From an uncultured Bacteroides sp. (GTDB lineage Bacteria; Bacteroidota; Bacteroidia; Bacteroidales; Bacteroidaceae): 10,896 bases of DNA. The notes under the pieces are model-generated. The model did no database searches and was not told the origin of the DNA. It saw nothing but the letters and a program-made list of their open reading frames with translations. The stretch spans positions 1 through 10,896 of the forward strand of contig NZ_CAJULN010000067.1 of NCBI RefSeq assembly GCF_910586915.1. Direction: 5' to 3'. Shown piece by piece: positions 7,312-10,896 of the stretch. Both the position numbers and the translations under genes were made by a program. The first letter of the stretch is position 1. Each line of letters opens with the position of its first letter.

Positions 7312-8667
7312 TTATTCAAACATCTTGTTGAATTCTTCGATAGAAACGTTCTTGTTTTCCAAAGTAACCTGTGCTTTCAGGGCAGCAGCCAACTTCGTTT
7401 CGACAACGCGGTTTACCAGATTGTTGATTGTTTCTTTCTTCTTCAACATCTCTTGTGCGTAGTTGTCGAGCACATCGTCGGGAATAGACAACATACCGTA
7501 TTGGGCAAACTGTGCTTTTGTTGTCTCTTTTGCCATATTCAGCACGTCGGCCTGTTCTACATTGATGTTGTTTGCTTCTACCAACTGTTCCTTAATGAGA
7601 TGCCAGGTCAGTTCTTCGATGCTCTTGTCGTAGTTTTCGGCAACGAATTCTTCGCCTTTTTCTTCGTTGTTGAGCAACATGATACGTTTCAGCAATGCGT
7701 CGGGGAATTCCAACTTGCCTACCTTGTCGGTCAACACTTTGCGGGCATCAATCAGGAATTTGTAATCGCTGTCGGCTACAAATCTTGCTGCGATTTCTTC
7801 TTTAATCTTAGCGCGGAATTCCTCTTCTGTCTTCACAACGCCTTCGCCAAATGCTTGGTCGAACACTTCCTGAGTCAGTTCGCCCGGAACAAAACGGGTG
7901 ATTTCTTCTACCTGGAAGCTGAAGTTGGATTGTACATCTTTAGCGATTTCTTTGTCGATTTTCAACAAGGAACCCAATTCGGCTGCATTTCCGTCATAAG
8001 CAACATTCGGGTTGAATACCAATACGTCGTTTACTTTTGCATTGGCGAAGATGGCTTTCTGCTCGTCGTTCTTCATGTAGGAAGGCATCATAACTGCACC
8101 TTCTACCTGGATACCGCCTTCTTTCGTGTTGCCTTCTTCATCCAACTGAGCCAACAAGCCTTTCAGCATATCGTTCTCTTGGTAAGTATCTACTGTGTCG
8201 TACTTGCCAGTGCGTTGAGTGTACATCTTCACCTGGTTTTCGACCATTTCTTCCGATACTTCAATCGTGTAGTAGTCTACTTTATCTTCCGCACTTACCT
8301 CTGCCTTGAATTCGGGAGCCAAAGCGATGTCGAACACGAATTCGAACTCTTCCATTGTGTCGAAGTCGACAACGGGCATCTTTTCTTCATTAGGCAACGG
8401 TTCGCCCAATATGTTCACCTTGTTTTCTTTGATATAATCGTAAAGGGCTTCCTGCAATGTTTTGTTCACTACGTCGGCAATTACAGACTTACCATACATT
8501 TTCTTGATAAGACTCACCGGAACCATACCTTTGCGGAATCCCGGAATTTGTGCCTTCTGACGGAGTGACTTCAACTCTTTGTCTACTTTTTCCTGATAGT
8601 CGGCTTTCTCAATTTTTACAGTAAGCAGTGCGCTTACTTTGTCAATGTTTTGTAATGAAACGTTCAT
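7312..8667 (-). CDS. tig: Trigger factor (ribosome-associated chaperone)
   Basis: A 451-residue chaperone that docks at the ribosome exit tunnel and shields nascent chains. The ribosome-binding signature GFRKGMVP is at 43-50, matching the position in E. coli. The N-terminal domain covers about 1-115, a central region about 160-258 stands where the FKBP-type prolyl isomerase domain lies, and the helical arms and C-terminal chaperone domain fill about 260-451, ending in an acidic tail. The central region does not show the usual VxIDFxG...F.GG pattern, so isomerase activity is doubtful. The start at 8665-8667 is supported by the N-terminal alignment and by the promoter 52 nt upstream. It is followed by a strong terminator, then clpP and clpX. 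Confidence 0.96.
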   Translation of the reverse strand: MNVSLQNIDKVSALLTVKIEKADYQEKVDKELKSLRQKAQIPGFRKGMVPVSLIKKMYGKSVIADVVNKTLQEALYDYIKENKVNILGEPLPNEEKMPVVDFDTMEEFEFVFDIALAPEFKAEVSAEDKVDYYTIEVSEEMVENQVKMYTQRTGKYDTVDTYQENDMLKGLLAQLDEEGNTKEGGIQVEGAVMMPSYMKNDEQKAIFANAKVNDVLVFNPNVAYDGNAAELGSLLKIDKEIAKDVQSNFSFQVEEITRFVPGELTQEVFDQAFGEGVVKTEEEFRAKIKEEIAARFVADSDYKFLIDARKVLTDKVGKLEFPDALLKRIMLLNNEEKGEEFVAENYDKSIEELTWHLIKEQLVEANNINVEQADVLNMAKETTKAQFAQYGMLSIPDDVLDNYAQEMLKKKETINNLVNRVVETKLAAALKAQVTLENKNVSIEEFNKMFE

Positions 8668-8718
8668 TCTGACAATTATTTATTTGATTTATACTTTGTT
8701 CTATACTCAAAGAGGGTG

Positions 8719-8749
8719 CAAAATTAGTGCTTATCTTTCAATTTTCAAA
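8719..8749 (-). promoter_or_regulatory. sigma-ABfr promoter of tig
   Basis: On the minus strand, 8749-8746 reads TTTG (-33) and 8726-8719 reads TAATTTTG (-7, exact TAnnTTTG), with a 19-bp spacer. This is a full match to the Bacteroides consensus. Transcription should start near 8712, leaving a leader of about 45 nt before the ATG at 8667. It is the clearest promoter in the window and was used as the spacing standard for the others. Confidence 0.75.
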
Positions 8750-8874
8750 AGACATTGATAATTTATTTCGCATCTATTCGGAATACGGACGAAGCAATTC
8801 TTTAAAAAACAGAACTTCCCTGCCGCCTTTATCTGCTTTTTTTCTCATTTTCTGTAAATTAAACCGCTAAAAAG

Positions 8875-9031
8875 ATGGTCAATCCAAAAATTATTCCTTT
8901 CTTTGCCGCGGATTGATGGACCATTAGTTTCTCGATTTGATTGCAAGGTTTTTACTTCCGTTCCAAAAACGCTTTTGTAAACTCTCTGTCGTTTTAATCC
9001 TTTTATTAGTAACCATCTGTCCAGAGAGTTT
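8875..9031 (+). promoter_or_regulatory. Possible structured leader of the RRM gene
   Basis: Two inverted repeats lie between tig and the RRM gene. The first pairs 8875-8885 with 8910-8914 and 8919-8924 (11 bp with a 4-nt bulge). The second is perfect: AAACTCTCTG at 8979-8988 with CAGAGAGTTT at 9022-9031, loop 33 nt, followed by the T-rich TATTCATTTAATTTATT. No full promoter consensus is found on the plus strand. The best partial one is TTTG at 8902-8905 with TAGTTTCT at 8925-8932 (19-bp spacer, two mismatches), which would give a leader of about 125 nt carrying the second stem. The second structure resembles an attenuator or a stem exposing the start region; neither role is proven. The rest of the 396-bp gap shows nothing beyond the tig promoter. 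Confidence 0.4.
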
Positions 9032-9063
9032 TATTCATTTAATTTATTATTATCATTTTCATT

Positions 9064-9309
9064 ATGAACATTTATGTTGGAAACCTTAACTACCGCGTTA
9101 AGGAAGGAGATCTGCAACAGGTGATGGAAGATTACGGAGCAGTATCGTCAGTTAAAGTTATTATGGACCGTGAAACAGGCCGATCCAAAGGATTCGCTTT
9201 CGTCGAAATGGAAGACGACGCTGCCGCTTCCAAAGCTATCGCCGAATTGAACGGTGCCGAATACATGGGACGCACGATGGTTGTAAAAGAAGCAAGACCC
9301 AGAGCTTAA
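9064..9309 (+). CDS. Small single-RRM RNA-binding protein
   Basis: An 81-residue protein consisting of one RNA-recognition motif. RNP2 is IYVGNL at 3-8 and RNP1 is KGFAFVEM at 42-49, with the aromatic residues Tyr4, Phe44 and Phe46 in RNA-stacking positions, and a short basic tail ending in RPRA. By family knowledge it belongs to the RRM proteins common in Bacteroidales (the Rbp group in B. thetaiotaomicron, linked to control of polysaccharide-use transcripts). These genomes lack a recognised Hfq, so such proteins are candidates for general RNA regulators. The start at 9064 directly precedes RNP2, leaving no room for another. There is no Shine-Dalgarno; the leader is AT-rich and may be structured. 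It is transcribed alone, divergent from tig, and ends at a strong terminator. Its RNA targets cannot be read from the sequence. Confidence 0.93.
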   Translation: MNIYVGNLNYRVKEGDLQQVMEDYGAVSSVKVIMDRETGRSKGFAFVEMEDDAAASKAIAELNGAEYMGRTMVVKEARPRA

Positions 9310-9329
9310 TCGCCTGATACCATATAACT

Positions 9330-9367
9330 AAAAAACTTCTGTCATCAAGTATGACAGAAGTTTTTTT
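9330..9367. terminator. Bidirectional intrinsic terminator between the RRM gene and the ABC pair
   Basis: Positions 9330-9345 and 9351-9366 form a perfect 16-bp stem with a 5-nt loop. Its GC-containing core CTTCTGTCAT is flanked by six A on the left and seven T on the right. It therefore ends transcripts on both strands: the RRM mRNA, whose stop codon is 21 nt before, and transcripts from the convergent transporter genes on the right. Confidence 0.88.
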
Positions 9368-9461
9368 ATTGTCTCCCATGTTTTTTCAAAATGATTATCC
9401 GTCGCCTTTTCACACCCGACGAAGGAGGTATGTACAGCCCCTTTTCGTGCTGTTTGCAAGA

Positions 9462-9571
9462 CATATAGATGGTAGAAGTTGGATATATAGATGCTGGAAG
9501 TCAGCCATATATCTGCTGCGGATTGGACATATATGCGCTGGAAGTCAGTCATATATGCGTTGTAAACAGTT
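9462..9571. repeat. Array of five degenerate repeats of about 22 bp
   Basis: Units start at 9462, 9482, 9506, 9528 and 9550, with steps of 20, 24, 22 and 22 bp. Each opens with (C/G)ATATA(T) and then varies around GCTGGAAGTCAG. Units 2 and 4 share the 12-mer GCTGGAAGTCAG (9493-9504 and 9538-9549), while units 1, 3 and 5 differ more there, which hints at an older 44-bp doubling. There is no convincing reading frame across it. The array lies in the 3'-untranslated stretch between the mlaF-like stop and the bidirectional terminator. A 12-bp palindrome CCTTCCGGAAGG (9582-9593) sits between the array and the gene. Function unknown. Confidence 0.6.
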
Positions 9572-9609
9572 GATAGTCAACCCTTCCGGAAGGCTCTAAA
9601 CGGTAAGTC

Positions 9610-10380
9610 TTACCCTTCCATGCTTTGCATTTCCTGCTCTTTCACTTTGCGCAGCAAGTCGGAAGCGAAGATAAAGTTATTGAGCCGTTCGTTGGAAGAG
9701 GTAAAGATATCGTCTTTCGTTCCTTCCCACTCCTTATGTCCCTGGAATATATATATCACCTTCTCACCGATTCCCAACACAGAGTTCATGTCGTGCGTAT
9801 TGATGATGGTAGTCATATTATACTCCTGCGTAATATCGTGAATCAAGTCGTCAATCACCAACGATGTCTTCGGGTCCAGTCCCGAATTAGGCTCGTCGCA
9901 GAACAAGTATTGCGGATTCAACGAGATGGCACGCGCGATAGCCACACGTTTCTGCATACCACCACTGATTTCGCCCGGAAACTTATCTTTCGCATCGGTC
10001 AGGTTGACACGGTCCAAACAGAACATGGCACGCCTGGTACGCTCGCGCAATGTGTCATTGCTGAACATATTGAGGGGGAACATCACGTTGTCCAGCACCG
10101 ACAGCGAATCGAAAAGAGCGGCACTTTGGAAAATCATTCCCATCTCCTTACGGAGCATCTTCTTCTCCTTCTTCCCCATCGTCACCAGGTTGCGCCCGTC
10201 ATACAGAATTTCACCCTGCTCAGGAGTGAGCAGCCCTACGATACATTTCATCAATACCGTCTTGCCCGAACCGCTTTGGCCGATAATCAAGTTCGTCTTT
10301 CCATTCTCGAAAGTCGCATTGATATCATTCAGCACCGTCTTATCGTCAAACGATTTATAAAGTCCTTTAATCTCAATCAT
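9610..10380 (-). CDS. mlaF: MlaF-family ABC transporter ATP-binding protein
   Basis: A 256-residue ATPase subunit. Motifs in order: Walker A GQSGSGKT at 34-41, Q-loop Gln85 in MIFQSAALF, signature ISGGMQKR at 138-145, Walker B YLFCDE at 158-163 followed by the D-loop SGLD, and the switch His196 in INTHD. The ISGGMQKR signature and the PNSGLDP segment are typical of the MlaF/Ttg2A group, which drives lipid movement between inner and outer membranes in diderms together with an MlaE permease and an MCE protein. The ATG at 10378-10380 overlaps the permease stop in an ATGA arrangement, which implies coupled translation. No MCE (mlaD) gene follows it. The symbol is given at family level; the lipid substrate is not known from sequence. 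Confidence 0.9.
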   Translation of the reverse strand: MIEIKGLYKSFDDKTVLNDINATFENGKTNLIIGQSGSGKTVLMKCIVGLLTPEQGEILYDGRNLVTMGKKEKKMLRKEMGMIFQSAALFDSLSVLDNVMFPLNMFSNDTLRERTRRAMFCLDRVNLTDAKDKFPGEISGGMQKRVAIARAISLNPQYLFCDEPNSGLDPKTSLVIDDLIHDITQEYNMTTIINTHDMNSVLGIGEKVIYIFQGHKEWEGTKDDIFTSSNERLNNFIFASDLLRKVKEQEMQSMEG

Positions 10381-10896
10381 CCCATCAAAAGTTTAGTTAA
10401 TACCAAATCGGCAAACAGAATCAGCACACTGCTGCACACCACGGCATCGGTCGAAGCCTTTCCTACGGCAGTCGAACCGCCGTCCACCGTATATCCGAAG
10501 AAAGCGGACACACTGGCTATGATAAAGGCAAAAAAGAGGGATTTTATCACTCCCGCCCAAATGAACCACTCGATAAACATATACTGAAGCCCATACTCGA
10601 GGTCTACCGCATTCATCACTCCGGCAAACCAACAGGTGCAAAAGGCTCCGATAATTCCTGCAAAGATACTGAAGGTCACCAATATAGGAATGACACTCAC
10701 CATAGCCGAAATCTTGGGGAGTATCAGGTAGTTGGCAGAATTGACTCCCATTATCTCAAGCGCGTCTATCTGCTGTGTCACCCGCATCGTTCCCAGCTCG
10801 GAAGCAATGTTCGAGCCCACTTTGCCTGCAAGAATCAAGCACATGATGGAGGAGGAGAACTCCAACAACATGATTTCACGAGTCACGTATCCCACC
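10377..10896 (-). CDS. mlaE: MlaE-family ABC transporter permease (N-terminus off the right edge)
   Basis: The last 172-173 residues of an inner-membrane permease are visible; the family usually has about 245-260, so roughly 75 N-terminal residues lie beyond the window and the GTG near the edge should not be taken as the start. The MlaE hallmark is plain: GKVGSNIASELGTMRVTQQIDALEIMG at roughly visible residues 25-51 (the family form is GRxGxxxxAELGxMxxxEQIDAL). Several hydrophobic membrane segments follow, and the protein ends VLTKLLMG. With the overlapping ATPase gene it forms the core of an MCE-type lipid transporter. The promoter lies outside the window. Confidence 0.92.
   Translation of the reverse strand, partial: VGYVTREIMLLEFSSSIMCLILAGKVGSNIASELGTMRVTQQIDALEIMGVNSANYLILPKISAMVSVIPILVTFSIFAGIIGAFCTCWFAGVMNAVDLEYGLQYMFIEWFIWAGVIKSLFFAFIIASVSAFFGYTVDGGSTAVGKASTDAVVCSSVLILFADLVLTKLLMG

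Noticed and set aside
7173..7319. Upstream extension of clpP to an in-frame ATG at 7319 (49 extra residues, with a hydrophobic stretch)
   Set aside because: It would run through the tig terminator stem, overlaps the tig stop region, and exceeds the family length. The start at 7172 has a proper ribosome site and gives normal ClpP.
7453..8568. 371-codon open frame on the plus strand opposite tig
   Set aside because: It is a shadow frame of trigger factor: composition is odd (very rich in Phe, His, Val and Cys), no family features are seen, and the minus-strand gene is certain.
9421..9470. AGGAGGT followed by ATG and a 12-codon frame
   Set aside because: The Shine-Dalgarno-like run touches the ATG, which is too close, and the peptide is very short. 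It is probably chance.
9328..9552. 74-codon minus-strand frame over the terminator and repeats
   Set aside because: It reads through the bidirectional terminator and the degenerate repeats, with no start signal or known motif.
9625..10587. 320-codon open frame on the plus strand opposite the ABC genes
   Set aside because: It spans two clear minus-strand genes, and its predicted protein shows no recognisable domain.

Overview
The window looks like a chromosomal piece of a gut-type Bacteroides (order Bacteroidales). Three things support this: a SusC/RagA-type TonB-dependent receptor, a small single-RRM RNA-binding protein typical of the group, and promoters matching the Bacteroides sigma-ABfr pattern (TTTG, 19 bp, TAnnTTTG) instead of the usual -35/-10. 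Translation starts mostly lack a Shine-Dalgarno sequence and are AT-rich, which also fits.

Layout, left to right. Positions 1-2416 (minus) hold the first 805 residues of a SusC-like receptor. Its 3' end lies off the left edge, where a susD-like partner would be expected. Positions 2417-2912 are a long AT-rich gap with a candidate susC promoter, two leader hairpins, a pair of identical 8-bp palindromes just upstream of the promoter, and a long stem-loop directly after recQ. Positions 2913-8667 (minus) hold a protein-quality and DNA-repair block in transcription order tig, clpP, clpX, recQ. clpP and clpX are 2 nt apart. tig is separated from clpP by a textbook intrinsic terminator, and recQ has its own candidate promoter. 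Positions 8668-9063 are a divergent intergenic region with a near-perfect tig promoter and a potentially structured leader for the RRM gene at 9064-9309 (plus). A bidirectional terminator at 9330-9367 separates that gene from a convergent MlaE/MlaF-type ABC transporter pair (9610-10896, minus). Just to the right of this terminator, at 9462-9571, lies an array of five degenerate repeats of about 22 bp.

How the parts work together: trigger factor meets nascent chains at the ribosome, and ClpX unfolds tagged or damaged proteins and feeds them to ClpP. RecQ is a repair helicase that only shares the neighbourhood. The SusC-like protein imports a glycan or other large ligand across the outer membrane. 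The MlaEF pair would power lipid transport linked to the outer membrane. The RRM protein is a candidate post-transcriptional regulator.

I see no clear novel multi-gene system. The genes are mostly conserved housekeeping genes. The less explained material is in the non-coding DNA: the susC upstream region, the stem-loop after recQ, the terminator inside tig-clpP, the RRM leader, and the 22-bp repeat array. Two protein-level points also stand out: a VGY variant of the ClpX IGF loop and a degenerate PPIase domain in trigger factor.
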